The notes: generated by a model from the letters alone, not told the origin. DNA of 64,000 nt from Fusarium oxysporum f. sp. lycopersici 4287 (GCF_000149955.1 NC_030986.1:6020140-6084139); one strand, 5' to 3'; shown: positions 41,068-53,453, counted from the first letter of the stretch. Program-made: numbers and translations.

Positions 41068-43072
41068 TCACTGCTGTGTACGTCGGCTGTTGGGTGGCAA
41101 ATGGTTAGTCTCCGGCGATGTCACTGGCGGAGTCAAAGCCCATCTCAAACCAGTCTCCGAGAGACTCGGGATCGAGGAGTCAGGACCGGACAGTAACCGC
41201 TGGGGCTGAAGCGGCCTTGTATTCAGCGTCGGATTCTGCCTCCATCCAGAGCTCAAACTAACGGGTGCATCGCCATGTAACATCTGCAAGACTCCTGGTA
41301 ATTTGACAGACTCAGTTATAGCCTCTCTTCCCGTTGCTCGCCCCATTACATGCCCAGATCGTGCAACTCTAGCACTGCGAAGAGTCGGGACAGGCGACAG
41401 AAGAGGTTGCATGGATGGGAGAGGCCCCGATGTCGATGACATCGCCACCAGTGCATGTCCAGCCATCTGCTGTTGACTAGGTCTGGACGCTGCCCAACAC
41501 CCGTCAGCAGTAGCCAACAAACCACTTCTAGGTATGGCGTTGGGTTGAATAAGGTCGTCCATACCGGCTTGTATGACGCCAATATCTTTATGTGAACCGA
41601 CGATCCTGCCGTTTGGCGAGTCTCTCTTTCCAGATTCAGAGTTCAACCAGTCCTTCTTTTGTAGGTTCATAGCTGGCACATCTGTATGTGGACAGGGGGC
41701 TGGCGTGATCTGGGATTCGCCAACATCTGCGAAATCCTCCAACTTTCCCTTTACAGGACAGTCGTCTTGAGAAATCGTCTCGCATGCTGTAGTAGATCCG
41801 TATGAGGTTCGCTGCTTCTGGGTGCCTGCCTCTTGAGATATGGTGTCAGTACACTCATCGGTATGGACTAATAGGACCTTTGATATTACTGGACGACATA
41901 CCGTTGGTAACTCCTAACTTAACTCGCTTAGCCTTTGTGCCTGATTGTGCTCCCAGCTTACCAGTTAAGAATTTATGAACCGTTTTTGAGTGAGGGATAA
42001 GAGACGAGTGAAGTCCAGGGTCGTATTTATGCAGTTCTTCGATGGACACCCAATCGGTTCTGCATTTTTCTGGAAACTTCGGTCCTTCAAAATACACGAT
42101 TGCAACTTGCCGCTCAGCTACTACAGGCTCAGTCTCGTTGTGGCCTTGCCGCCAACGAACTCCATCTGTTTCGCGCATGTGTTCCCAGCACTCCGCCACT
42201 TCCTTCGTCAAGTCGAGGCTCGCGATAGTGGTGGCAACGCCAGCCTCGTTGAAGTTGTCTGGGAGGACGAGGGCAGCTAGCCATTGCTTCAGCTTCTTCC
42301 GAAATACGAGGCATACCTGCCCACAGACTGGTTTAACACCCTCCACAGCAGACTTTCTTTGTCGTTTTCGACCATTATCGCATGGTCTGACCTTGTCAGG
42401 CCAACCTTGATTCTCTAGAGTCTGTTTTTTCATCATCTTATCCGGCCTTCCACGGGTCTGTACTCCACTAGTATGGCGGCGTTTCCGTCTACTAGGGACG
42501 GAATCCAGACACTGTGCCTCGTCATGCTATATATGTCAACAGAAGTCTAGGGTCAACACAGGGCACAGAATACTCACCACGCAGACGTAGATAACGCTCT
42601 GCTCCAGGTCTGTTTGCGTATCCGCGTTGAACACTGGGTTACGTCTCTCCGGGCTGTCCGATGAACTGATAATCTGGCCTTGGTTGGATTGTGGATTTGC
42701 GACCTTCGGGAAAGGTTTCAATGTCTTGCATGGCTCAATTACCGTGTTCAGCTTGTCACAGAGCTGCTTCATAGCGGCATCGAGGATTTCCTTATAGCGT
42801 TCCTGTTGCTGTCCTATCGTCCTATCGTGGTTCAGTTGCAGTTCCCTTAGCCGGTCATAGTATTCGGTAAGCTGTTTCTGAAGGGCTAACTGGATGGAAG
42901 GTTTAGTACAAGTGGACAGACTGTTGAATACCTCGTCGATATTCACTCCCGCAGCCGCCACCTGCTCTTGATACGCCTGATGCGGGGATTTGATTGCTCC
43001 GAAGTCTATACACCACGCCTCAATCAACTCGGTGGCCCGCTCAAGTATGTGTCGAGAGTCCGGGGTTGGCAT
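41068..43072 (-). CDS. unrecognised 627-aa protein, three exons
   Basis: The ATG at 43072 opens exon 1 (165 codons, with a helical AYQEQVAAAGVNIDEVFNSL and a coiled stretch KQLTEYYDRLRELQLNHDR). Introns at 42527-42577 (GTGAGT..ATATAG) and 41832-41901 (GTATGT..CTCAAG) join in phase to exon 2 (basic SRRKRRH, then VCGQVCLVFRKKLKQWLAAL, CRTDWVSIEELHKYDPG). Exon 3 is Ser/Pro-rich and ends at 41068. No stop interrupts the spliced frame. I recognise no domain. The basic cluster and disordered tail would suit a nuclear protein. An upstream 113-codon frame (43024-43365) has no support. Confidence 0.6.
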
Positions 43073-44485
43073 TGTGATTGCCGGGAAAGCAGGACTCCTT
43101 TTGTAACGCTCACTGCAAAATCCTCCCAGTGAGACATGAATTTGTGGCTGATGCCGTAACTAACACGCAGGACAGTCCCCCGAGAAGACCCGTTGCCAGA
43201 GGCCAACCAGCCTTTCTGAGGTGCTAGAGAGGTGATTCCACGTCTAGTGAAGAGTGAGTTGACGCCTAGATGAGTGGCGAGAACATTAAACGCGTTGATT
43301 GGTTGGATGAGTGACAGGGAGAGATTAGTCATTTTCTTCACATTACTTGTGGGGCATGGGCCCACTCGCCATTTTCCATTTAAGCCTATAACGTATGTGA
43401 CAAGCGAGTCGGATATACAAGGGAGTCGGAAAGGATAAGATGCTCACTGTAAAATATAGAATAACATCACAACATGACATTTAATTATTTAATAGAGCGC
43501 TGTACTATTGCCTAAAGGTGTTAATAACTATTTGGCATGTTCTTTTATTATGACCAGTCTTGCCGTATGTTCCACAACGCTTAACCCTTTCCTGTCGCCG
43601 ACCCTCCTTGGCCACCGCCATTGCAAATTACCCTAAGTCTAGGCAGAATTGTGACGTCATCGTGATGATATTAACACGACCTTCCTGGCTGGGTGCCAGT
43701 TGGCGCCCGATCATAGCGTGGTGAGGCTATGGCTAGAGACAAGCCCGGCATTAATTGGGTATAGTGTGTTGTAAATTAATCACAGAAGTCTCCGAGAAAC
43801 GACTTTAGTGATATACTCTTGAATAGTCTTACCCTGAGCGATGTCCTGCGTTAGTAATAGGCCACTGAAAGTTGCTGTATATAATCCACTTGGTTCAGTT
43901 CTCGAATATTTACATACATGTGGTCCCAATCTAAGCCCAATCTATCACGTCATGTCATAAGGCCATGACCAACAAATTGGCCTAGGCCAGCCCGGGACAA
44001 CCCCCCCAGAGGAATGAATCACGGAGCTACTATTTGGTTTCCGACCTCCGCCCAAATACCTCTCAGTATATCGTTTTTCCTTATGATCATACGTGCACGG
44101 CAGAGTAAGTTAGGCCTACAGAGCCAGGTAGAGTTACAGTATGGTTTCTGCTATTAAACAGAATGATACCTGCTAAGAGACACCTGCCCACGCTCGCACC
44201 TAAAACTGCACGCTGACGGAATGATCGATGCGCCGACCAAGCAGGTACTTCAACTAGTTTGGAGCTGCCACGCAAGCGTCGGCTAGTCGGCATAGCCTGT
44301 AATAGTGCGTCTACCAGATGCAAGCCTGATGCATTGGCGAGGAAGCTAACATGCATATCCAGACTGCAGAAAGCGAAAGGTAAAGGTAGTGCATTCTTCC
44401 ATCAACTGTTGCAGTCCTTGTGAACAAAAATAGTCTGACAGACAAACAATCGACATCAGTGCGACGGAACTACATGTGGTAACAG
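43073..44485. other. 1.4 kb without a supportable gene
   Basis: Short frames only. Decayed sequence upstream of the aminotransferase fragment might lie here, but I could not recognise it. Confidence 0.45.
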
Positions 44486-44737
44486 CAAGTGCGCGGAACT
44501 GGTGTCATGTTGGGCATCGATCTGATCTCCGACATTGCAACGGATATTGAGCAGAAGGTTTTACTCGAGTATGGGCTCGTGTTATGGGTGAGCACAAACA
44601 AGCATTATCTGCTTCTAACACCTCCTTATGCCATGACAGACGAACAGTTTGAACGTGTGGCGGATGCGCTGAGAAAGGTCTTGTCAAGCATGGCAACTTT
44701 GGCAGAGAGTGCTATTAGCAAGAGCCGCCAATATTAG
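44486..44737 (+). pseudogene. C-terminal fragment of a class-III aminotransferase
   Basis: The frame encodes about 83 residues matching the small-domain end of PLP-dependent class-III aminotransferases (4-aminobutyrate/ornithine type). They include VRGTGVMLGIDL, LLLTPPYAMTDEQFERV and ADALRKVLSSM. It follows a possible acceptor (TAACAG). The catalytic large domain with the PLP lysine is absent from the kilobase upstream. It is therefore a gene relic or the last exon of a lost gene. Confidence 0.65.
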
Positions 44738-45460
44738 ATCTATTTAATATTAGGTAGTAAGGAACTACTTTACTGCTAAGAGTATTCTTATAATATATTT
44801 CGGCTCTCTTGCATGTATTGATCTCAACTATATGGATTTATATGTAAGAAGAATATGCGACCCGTGGCCTTCTTTCAGAATAACATACGATTGCGGTAGT
44901 TTGCTCTATCATTCAACTAGGATATGTCACATTTGTGAGGGTAATCTCGTATAAACTGACAGCTAGGGGACACAATGCTTTGTCTATGGATAATCACGTT
45001 CGTTTTCTACAAAGCGATCCCTGCCCTTGATTTCAACGCTCTTTAAGCCCATGTGTTAACTCGTTTCAACCTGCCGGTACGCTAGGACGGAGCAAGGGTG
45101 ACACGGCCGGCAACAGCGCCAAACAGGGACGGCTAGACTTAAGCAGGCAGCTCAGTGCTCCCACAGGAATATACATTACGATACCCTGGTGGCTTCGCAC
45201 TGGCACGCCAGCAGCTACGCTCACAATAGAGATAGCCTGGCAAGGAAGGAAAGAGAGTCGTCATTTCAAGAGGTAACAATGTCTCCATCGTTCCAAGCTT
45301 CATCTCCAGCTACTATTCCAAATAACGTAGGCCATATCCCTGACTGTTTTAACGGTGTCAATAACGCGACAAAACATCCCTTTGTTTGAACATACAACCG
45401 CTTCCCCATACGGTATTAACATGCCAGACTGTGTGCGACGCATGCCAGCTGGCTCGGCAG
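44738..45460. other. intergenic region
   Basis: No gene recognised. It lies between the aminotransferase relic and the 3' end of the REG1-like pseudogene. Confidence 0.5.
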
Positions 45461-47004
45461 TCAAGCTGTCTGTAGAAGTAATATGATGGGATCATGTTCT
45501 TCGAAACTCCCAGATGTGTACCAGCTTGAGTTTGTATCGGCATCAATTAAATTCTCGGAGAATCTACCTGGCCCTTTAGGTGGACGAGATGCCTCTTGTG
45601 GTAAGAATGGCGAAACACGATGACTATGTAAGGCGCTAGAGGTGTAGCGTATGACCATTTCTGGGACTTGTACATGTTCTCGATGTTTCAATGTTGTTGA
45701 TGGAAGCATCGCGATCGTCTTTCTATCAAAGAGCACTGAATTGCCCTCCTTCGCCGGCTTTCGCGACCTGTCCAGCTTCATTATGATTCCGTCTTCGGAA
45801 TTGGTATCGGTACTGATATCGCAGTCGTCGTCATCGTCGTCGTCGTCGTATTTAACTTCAACGGCGATACATTGCTCGACTTCATAATTGAAGTGGATGT
45901 GTTTACGCTCAACACCTGGCGATGAGATCCCACTGTATGCTGACGATGGCAGCATACTAGAGGTATCATGGCTCATTGGCATCTAAGGGAGGGGGAATAT
46001 ATTGTGATCCATCGTCACTGCGCGATCAAAGGAAAGCTCTCTTAATCGCCGGCTGTCTTTCTGCCTCACCTGGGCCACTGGGGTTGCCTGCTGGGGTAAG
46101 GATGATATCTGATATGCTCCTTTTCTTCAGGATAGTCTTCCTGTTAGTGTTGACTAGTGAGTTGGGCTGGAGCAATGAGGCACCGGAAGGTCCAGTGTGT
46201 GTACAGTAGATCTTGCTAGCACCTTGCTGAACGGGCCCATACAGCCAACTCACTTCACTATTTTTCTGCCTGCACAAAGTTAGCTTGATATTCGTGCCTA
46301 ATTCCGTCATGTCCCTACCAGTTGAGCGTTTCAGGAGACACAGTCTTCAGGTTATTTTTGTATTTTGTCCATGTTCTCCAGCATGCATTCTCTAAACGGG
46401 CGCTATTTGGGTCCTCTCCTCGGCGGCTGGTAACATATTTCCATGATAACATGATTTCTTCCTCCTTCCAGCTATGAGAAAGGTAGCCGATATTCCTCCA
46501 CGGCTGGGCGTCAATAGCAGTGCTAACTTCAGCGCGCTCGTGGAACTTTCCTAATTCTGGCGAACCCTATGTTGACGTACCAGCCGGATTATCATTTTCA
46601 ACAGACGAGGCGTAGTACGAGTCGCCCGCCTTGAGATCCGGCCGGCGTTCCAGGCCATCGTCCGGTGCTACAAAGAAACCGTCCTTCTGAAATTGGGGTA
46701 ACCAAGCGTGCTCTGCCGATGACCTGGTGAATTCCTTCATTATAATTGGATGGGGTGGAAATACCCCAAATGGTGTCAAGGAACAGGACATATCCATTGG
46801 TTCGCCGTACATACGAGGCGGCGAGGAAGCTGAAGAGGCTGCGGTGTCTGGATGTTCAAGAGACTGATAGCATGGGTCGCTCGTTGGGTCTGCTCCAGAC
46901 TGAGACGTCGTTGTCCTGCCCGCCAGTTGCGAGGGAGAATGGCATTCTTCCATTTCCGAGAAAATAAAGTAGCTGCTCCCTTCGGAGGAGGATAGAGCGA
47001 CCAT
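45461..47004 (-). pseudogene. REG1-like PP1 regulatory subunit, broken
   Basis: This matches the fungal family of REG1/HEX2-type regulators, which direct protein phosphatase 1 in glucose repression. The conserved ARLENACWRTWTKYKNNLKT block reads into LNW, then across an intron (about 46262-46315; GTAGGG..GCTAAC..TGCAG) to EVSWLYGPVQQG. TILKKRSISDIIL, RKHIHFNYEVEQCIAVEV, a poly-Asp run and KTIAMLPSTTLKHRE follow. It is inactivated by a TAG at 46567 (CAG to TAG possible), a TGA at about 46026 and a frameshift near 45980. The N-terminal part from the ATG at 47004 is Ser/Pro-rich. The 3' part is truncated compared with the family. Confidence 0.8.
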
Positions 47005-47040
47005 CTGGATAGATGGTTCATAGATCTGCCTCCTACACAC

Positions 47041-49116
47041 CCCACGTCATACAGGGGTATATCCAGGCTGCTCGTTTTGAGGTGTAATGAAAGCTCCGGT
47101 TTCTTGGGTTGTTAGAATTCGCCCCTGATCTCGAGGGCAGCTCCGGTGTGTACGACCGTTGGCGAGAAAAGGAAGGTTGAGATCCTAACAACTTGGGCGT
47201 GGCGCCGTGCCAATAACGGCCCATAGCAATCGAGATTGAAGAGGAGAGAGGAGTGGCTACGCCATGAAAGCGATAGAGTGACATCATGAATGGCACTCTC
47301 TTCAAGGTGTTAGTTTACAGCGAAAAGCCCCTCTTCATCTTGGCAATCAGTCATATTCACATGTTAACCACTCCCGGATATCAGGGATACTGCTGGGAAA
47401 CTTATCCTGCGGTACCGTTGCAGACCGGTCGGAGAGTTTCGAGCCACCTTGCCATGGCCTATAAGCCGTACTCGGTATAGCAGGCCAGAGACGCTGGATA
47501 TGGGCCGGGAGCGGAGATGACGATGACGCAGAAAGAATTCACTACGCAGTAAAAGTGGAGCATTTTGGCGACACTCGAAGATTTGGGCTCCGCCGTCGCA
47601 CTCCCATGGGTTGTACTGCTGCTCAGATATCGTCGCTGTCGTTGGTGGACGCGTGGTGTTCGTGACTTGCTCCCTCGAGTCAAAACAATGCGGGTGTAGA
47701 TGCAACGAACGGTTGAAACCCATTGAGTTCTTTTGTGGCTGCTGTTTCCAAAAATCTCGTTCCCACTGTTTGTTAATTGCAATACGACGATTCGCCCGCG
47801 CCAGGATTCAACATGTGGAAAACGCACTTATGATGTCGATGGCACAGGTTGCATATGCAGTGACCACCAGTAAAAAAGATGTCATTAAGAACGCACGACT
47901 AGCTTGCGCAGACTTTGAGTTATCCACGGCGCGATCTTATGCGCTATGTCACCTCCGACTGAAGCCGACAAATTGACGATCCACAGTGTCTGCGGAGCCT
48001 CAAGAGCAACCGGCAAGAGCACCCACTGGTCATCAACTACCACATAGCAGACGTCCGATGCTCTCCATGGCTCCAACACAGAGTGTATGTGGTATCAGGA
48101 GATCGAGTGAAAATATGACGCTAATGGCTGAAACTTAGAGGTAAGAAGCTGGCGCTAATTCCCATTAAGAGAACGTGGTACCCCTCCAATTCCCCGCATT
48201 ACACGTCGGATGAGAACTACGGACAAGACGCTCCCGGCCGTATCCTCATCTGCCCCCCAACTCGGAGCCTTCCGGTGAGCTGGCGTGTCCGGTTATCCTC
48301 TATACAGAACCCTCGTCCCCAAAAGTCCAAGCACAATCACATGCCTGCGCATACCGTAAACCGCCCACCCATTTCCCACCTTCGCAACCTCGTTGGTGCC
48401 CGTTCAGGCCACTACATATCAGAACTCCAAGAGCTTCAAGCAAGTCGAGCAATTCTACATGCATGATTCTGTGTGTTTTATTGGCCCAGTGAAATTGCCT
48501 GTCCCTCGAGACTCAACGCAAGGATGATGACTAATGACTGGGCTCCAAAGTCCTCGGCAGATTGGCCAATCATGGCCGCATAGTTCACCTCCTCAAACAA
48601 AGGAATTTTTGATCTCATCGGGTTTCGAAGATGGGCGTTTGAACATCCCCTCCCACGAGCAAAGTCTGTTTTCTGCTCATGTCCTGGTTGTCCTAAGCTT
48701 AGCCTCTGCTGATTCTGTGTTCCTGGCTAGGTACAGATAAGCTTTTGCGCACTGCGCCCGGTACCGCAGTCTGGTCTGTTAGTTGCTTGTGAAAACTGCC
48801 ATATTTAATCCTCGCATCCTCCTTGATCCTCCTGTACCCTACTCATGTCGTTTGAGCCACCCACCTGGGCAATTCTCTTTGAATTCCCTCTTCTGCCATA
48901 TCCAGGGTGTCATCCTAGGCCTTTGAAGACCTCTCATCGCAGCTTATTAACTGGACTGGCAATTACAATCCATGGACCTGGGTCATTTTCTATTATCTTC
49001 GTATAGTCCTGTCCTTCACCGCTGAGAGATCTTGCCTTCGAATCTCACTCAGAAGTTATCGCCACCACACCGTACTAATCATCCCGTCATCCTGCAGGAG
49101 GAGTACCGCTCCCCCA
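47041..49116. other. long intergenic region upstream of the bZIP gene
   Basis: No gene is supportable. The minus-strand frame at 47045-47305 (QRSYTPELPSRSG) could be more of the REG1-like relic. From about 48750 the plus strand is C/T-rich, as in promoters and 5' leaders of fungal genes, and probably serves the bZIP gene at 49117. Confidence 0.45.
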
Positions 49117-50133
49117 ATGTCTCGAAACCATATGACATATCAGCCGACGCCAAGCCAAAGAGGCGCCAGCTCATTCTTTAAGGAAGCAATTGATGCCTCC
49201 CTGGTCCCCATGGAAGTGGGTGTCGGGTCCACCTACATCGCATTACCGACTCAGCCCGCGGAATTCAAGAAACTCGGAGGTAGCGAAATACTGCAAAATA
49301 TACTGCCATCCGTTATGGGAGACAAGAAGTTGAACCGGCGGGCCCATACCCGAAGACAATCACAAGCAAATGAGGCGCTTTTCGAGTCCAGTGCCTCTGG
49401 GCAGGCTGCGGAGTCACCCAAGCCAAGGAAAAGGGGCCGAAAACCCAAGAAGCAGCCAAAAGAGCAGAAGGTAGCGGGTCAACTGGAGGAGCTTGATGAT
49501 GATGATCTTCCCAAGGATCCCCGCCGGCGCCGAGTGCTGGAACGTAATCGCATGGCGGCGAACAAGTGTCGTCTCCGTAAGCGTGATAAAGCCTTAGCAC
49601 TCGCCTCTCGAGAAGAAGCCATGGAAGACCGGAACCGCTATCTCATGACGTGTTTCGATTCTTTAACGGTCGAAATCTACTACCTAAAGACCCAATTACT
49701 GCAGCATACAGACTGCAATTGCGTTCTGATCCAGAAATACATCGCGAATGAGGCGAAGAAGTGCGCGGATGGGATGCTCGCTCCTTCTGCCTTTGATACC
49801 CACGGCAGTTCGTGGAGCCCCGACCACAGGCGCCCAAGCGATGCCAACACCGCCGGAGAGTTGAGCATGCGGGGTCTGGAGGCGGGCAGCTCCCCGCCTA
49901 TCTGGACGAACTCTTTTCAGCAGGAACCTGGGGTATCGAAGATTAGTGACGAGATATTCGCCATGGGTTTAGAACCAATTCAAAAGGCCACTATGCCGTC
50001 TGATTCGATAGTCTCTACTCAACCAGTTCAAACGTTCTCCCTCACCAAATGTGAACTAGGGCTATATCTCAACGTGGGACCGCAAGAACATCAAGCGGAT
50101 GAGGTTGCTTGGGGCTCATACTGGCAGGTTTAA
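49117..50133 (+). CDS. bZIP transcription factor (ATF/CREB-like) with AT-hook-like motif
   Basis: A 338-aa single-exon nuclear DNA-binding protein. The basic region at about 136-158 (RRRRVLERNRMAANKCRLRK) has the N-x7-R signature, with Cys in place of the usual Ser. It runs into a leucine-zipper-like segment to about 200 whose heptads are imperfect (MTCFDSLTVEIYYLKTQLLQ). Just before it lies a basic, AT-hook-like PRKRGRKPKKQPK (102-114) and an acidic EELDDDDLP. The closest known type is the Atf1/Atf21 group of stress factors. It stands alone, with long non-coding flanks. Confidence 0.88.
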   Translation: MSRNHMTYQPTPSQRGASSFFKEAIDASLVPMEVGVGSTYIALPTQPAEFKKLGGSEILQNILPSVMGDKKLNRRAHTRRQSQANEALFESSASGQAAESPKPRKRGRKPKKQPKEQKVAGQLEELDDDDLPKDPRRRRVLERNRMAANKCRLRKRDKALALASREEAMEDRNRYLMTCFDSLTVEIYYLKTQLLQHTDCNCVLIQKYIANEAKKCADGMLAPSAFDTHGSSWSPDHRRPSDANTAGELSMRGLEAGSSPPIWTNSFQQEPGVSKISDEIFAMGLEPIQKATMPSDSIVSTQPVQTFSLTKCELGLYLNVGPQEHQADEVAWGSYWQV

Positions 50134-50746
50134 TGTTAGTGGTTATCGCTATCTTTAATATCAGAAATAAGGGACTAAAATCTCCCGTGAAGAGCTCGTG
50201 GATACAGAGTTAGTCTATATCCTGTCGTGCCAATTTATGAATATGGGGCTAGAGCGATGCTTTCGCATAACCGCACACGAGTGAGTTGCAGATAGGAAGG
50301 CGTTTTGGCGAGAGGCAGGGTACCCAAGTGGCCATCTTTCGTATCAGCTGAGAATGTCGAGCAGAGGTGCTATTGATAATTGATTACCTAAAAATAAAAT
50401 CGAACGGCCTAAAATGTTGAGCAGACCTACCAGGTTCGAGCAAGCCCGACAATCTTTGTTAACATTGTGGAGGTAGCGTTTGGAAAGTCAAGTGGGGCGC
50501 AACGCGACGCGAAACGGCGCGATGGACGCGGTTGCGGACAGCATCGTCGCGAATACCGAGAACCTCTGAAGCCGGCTGGAACTGCGCAGTGCATTATACT
50601 CTGATGGAGTAGGCGCTCAAGTACGCTAGTATTAACTTTCATTTTTGTGCAAATAATGTATGCCAGCAAGACGCTGCAAACGACACTGCAGATCCGGAGA
50701 TCTTAATCGACGATGTCAATGCGTGAGTCAATGATAATGAGGCGTC
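50134..50746. other. intergenic region
   Basis: It holds the 3' flank of the bZIP gene and, towards 50700, possibly a decayed N-terminal part of the PD-(D/E)XK-like relic. Nothing firm was seen. Confidence 0.4.
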
Positions 50747-51366
50747 ATGGGTAAATGGACACTAAAACATTACAGAATGACGGCGCAGATCTCTTCTTTT
50801 TATGCTTTAAACTCACAAGCGATAAAACATAGGAAAAGAGTCGACTTTTGTCTAGTAATTAAGTCGATTAAGAAAACTCTAACCGCACACGACATCTCTG
50901 GGTTAACACAAACCTCGTCGACTGGGTCTATCAATCATACAGAGTTTACCCCATTGCGTCCTTGCCCCATTAGCGTGAGTATCGAGACGAAGCTCACAGG
51001 AGAAGAATGGCAAACAGCCATGGAACAACAGACCGTATGGCTCGCAGCTCACTGGAATCGCCTTGACTCGCTCATAGAAAACTCGAAAGCCGCGCGTGAT
51101 GAGCTTTGTTTCTTGCCAGCGATCATCACGCAGGTCATGACTGGACATTCTTAGCTGCGACAAACGAGGAAATAATGAACCAGAAGGGGGACAGGGAAAC
51201 GTTGATTTGGAATAAGGTAACCTTCGAGTCAACGACCGGACTGAAGGGAATATGTCAGATCATCAAGGTTCTGCAAAGATTGGCAATATGGTCTGAGAAG
51301 AAGTACTGGCCCTGGTGCAAGAGGCACGCCATGAAGAATTTCCAAGAGAATCAGAACCAGGCTTAA
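50747..51366 (+). pseudogene. PD-(D/E)XK nuclease-like fungal protein, broken
   Basis: It resembles a widespread family of fungal proteins annotated as PD-(D/E)XK nuclease-like. The core reads RKRVDFCLVIKS, SINHTEFTPLRPCPISVSIE-TK and a late GHDWTFLAATNEE block. AIWSEKKYWPWCKRHAM follows at the C-terminus. The Glu and Lys of ISVSIETK are the likely active-site residues of the family. The frame shifts by one base at about 51135 (ITQ to GHDW), so the protein is interrupted. The N-terminal half is missing or too diverged. Function in the family is not established. Confidence 0.65.
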
Positions 51367-52379
51367 CGGGTAGAAACTTGAATAGGAAGAAATGCAACTT
51401 CATTGGGCTCGTCTACAACACTGAGTCCTCATCCTTATCACACGCTTGTTGAATATACTTCTACTCTAGTATTCTAGTCGGTAACGGGGCCCGTTCCATA
51501 TCACGGTGGCTTATGCCATCCCAGTAGAAGTCAATAGACACATGGAAGCATGTGTTACGGATAACGCCTGTTTAGATACGATGGTTTCCATTATCGAAAT
51601 GCTGCTAAATCGATACTCCAAGATGATATCTTCACAAGAACCCGAGCCTTTCTGGCGACCAATCACTCCGAGACAATTATAGAAGCTAAAACACTAAACT
51701 AGCATTACGTCATTGTCGGTTCGTATTTGCATTCTCTATAACTTTGCCTTGAAGAATGATAATGCTGGCGTTAGATGCCGGCTCGCGGACAAACACGGTG
51801 TTCTTAAGCCAGTTTGTGAACCTCATGATTTTGCAGGCATCAAGTAGAGCGAAACGAGTCCGCACCTGCATTTGGTACGACAGTCAAACTCTAATATGTT
51901 CAGCTGCCATGTATGTCTGTAGCCTCTTGAGTTGTTACGTATTCCCTTGGTCGTCTCCAAGCCATTGGCTCTTTCCAGTTCATCTTCACCAAGAATATTT
52001 CACCGTTCACGATCGTCGCGCGGCTTACTGGAGCATTTCCATCCCCACTGGCACTTGAAGCGATGTATAGCTCAGCCACAGCCTATGCTAGAACCCACCA
52101 GAACAGCCCTAAGCCAATAACGAGAGTCGTAATCAGCCGATAACGAGCACAAGGCGAGAGCCTAGCGCATTTGAGGCAGTTGAGGCAGTAGCATAACCGA
52201 GAGCATAGCCTAAATGCAGCAGATGCCACACACTAGGTCATAAGATGACCTCGAAAGTATGCCCTCTGCGGTACGAGGAGATCTTATAATCGTTAGCGTC
52301 ATTATGGTCGGGATTATCGGGGCAGGTAATGCTAACGCCGTTGGCACCGTCGTCGGGACCGTCAGGGCAGGCCGGGTCA
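51367..52379. other. non-coding stretch
   Basis: No gene recognised. Between about 52080 and 52200 the sequence has imprecise GAGCATAGCC / GAGCACAAGG-like repeats. Confidence 0.4.
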
Positions 52380-52439
52380 GATAGGGATAGTACTAGCTGC
52401 ATCGTCGTTAATGTCGGCGGCACAGCCAACATAGAGCCG

Positions 52440-52871
52440 GCAGCATCATCGACACAGGCAGGGGCGGCGCCGACAGTAAGATATGATGATCCACAGGCTA
52501 TTGATCAGAGATATGTTGCTGCTCGAGATGCTTGGTACCAGGCCTAGCCTCGTGGAAGTATTAAAACTAACCAGGCATATCGGAAGGCGTTGGATCTGCC
52601 TCTACGATACGATAAGGCGAGCTACCAATGGTGCCTTGACTGGAAGCAGATGGGAAAGTGATGTACGATGCCAACCGGATCCAGAGACTGGACTAAAGAG
52701 GAGATGATGACCTACCTAGATTGGAGCAAGGCAGAAGATGACTGGGTTGAGGCCCAGGTAACCGTAGAGATGGAAAGCAATCTTTTTTCTAGTAGAAGAG
52801 GCATGCGCGGGGTCTGGGAGGCGGTCGAGAAGGACGGTAAAGAGCCGCAGAATTTATACTTAGATAGATAA
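52440..52871 (+). pseudogene. unrecognised ORF relic with stop and frameshift
   Basis: A coding-like reading is visible in pieces: YDDPQAIDQRYVAARDAWYQ, a TAG at about 52545, KALDLPLRYDKASYQWCLDW, then a shift near 52650 to RDWTKEEMMTYLDWSKAEDD and the stop at 52869. The Trp-rich, charged style is protein-like, but I cannot name a family. At least two disruptions make it a relic. Confidence 0.4.
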
Positions 52872-52953
52872 TTAGGAATTCATGGCCGTTCTGGATCTTG
52901 AGATTTGAACGTTGCGCGCAGTTGTTTCGTGGGCGATGAACGCTTACATAACC

Positions 52954-52971
52954 GCCGCACCCGGGTGCGGC
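52954..52971. repeat. 18-bp perfect palindrome
   Basis: GCCGCACCCGGGTGCGGC is a perfect GC-rich palindrome in A+T-rich surroundings. CTAAT follows 15 bases later (52987). A hairpin shortly before CTRR-T is the 3' end pattern of Helitron transposons. No helicase gene is present, so this is only a possibility. Confidence 0.7.
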
Positions 52972-53211
52972 AATCTTTATTGATTGGCTAATTTGAGAGA
53001 AAAACTAGAGAAAATTCGGTAAGACTCTAACTGGGGTAAACCACAACAAAAACTAGGTCAATCTCAGGGTTAGGGAAATATCTCGAGAACTAACTATAAT
53101 TTTAAAGTAAATTCACCTATTACTAACTTATGTCCATATTTCAAGGGTATCTGACCCTGAGAAGGCTGTTTCTAGAAAACGTGGGTTGATCCATGACCTT
53201 GATAGCGCCGC

Positions 53212-53453
53212 GCTAAAAGCCCATACAAAAAAAAAAAAAGAAAGGTGGGTGGGCTAGTAGCTCACTTACAAAGAAGGAAGCAGCGGCGTAATGGTTGTAG
53301 CTTGTGTTTCGAAAAGCCGACCAGTCGATCAATTTGGAAGTGGTTTTTTTTGGGCATCCCCGGACGTAGATAAACGTTGGCTACAGCGTGCAGAGCGAGT
53401 TGGATCAGGGCGATCGCAGGCATCGTCCACGGATATCCGATGGATGGCACAAG
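53212..53453 (-). pseudogene. MFS transporter relic, middle part (right of hAT break)
   Basis: On the minus strand this continues the transporter interrupted by the hAT. It reads LVPSIGYPWTMPAIALIQLA and VYLRPGMPKK, then a one-base frameshift in a run of eight A (about 53345-53352), then KLIDWSAFRNTSYN up to a GTAAGT donor at about 53270. The acceptor lies at about 53213 (TTTTAG). This matches the end of the first half of monocarboxylate/riboflavin-type MFS porters. The following exons were not recognised, so the C-terminal half appears lost. Confidence 0.65.
53446..53453. repeat. hAT 8-bp target-site duplication, left
   Basis: GGCACAAG is identical to 56571-56578. Eight bases is the standard hAT duplication length. 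Confidence 0.92.

Noticed and set aside
43024..43365. 113-codon minus-strand frame upstream of the 41068-43072 gene
   Set aside because: It overlaps the start of that gene in another frame, has no family similarity and no suitable splice link.
47459..47827. 122-codon minus-strand frame
   Set aside because: No recognisable motif, overlapped by a plus-strand frame of equal length; coding character is weak.
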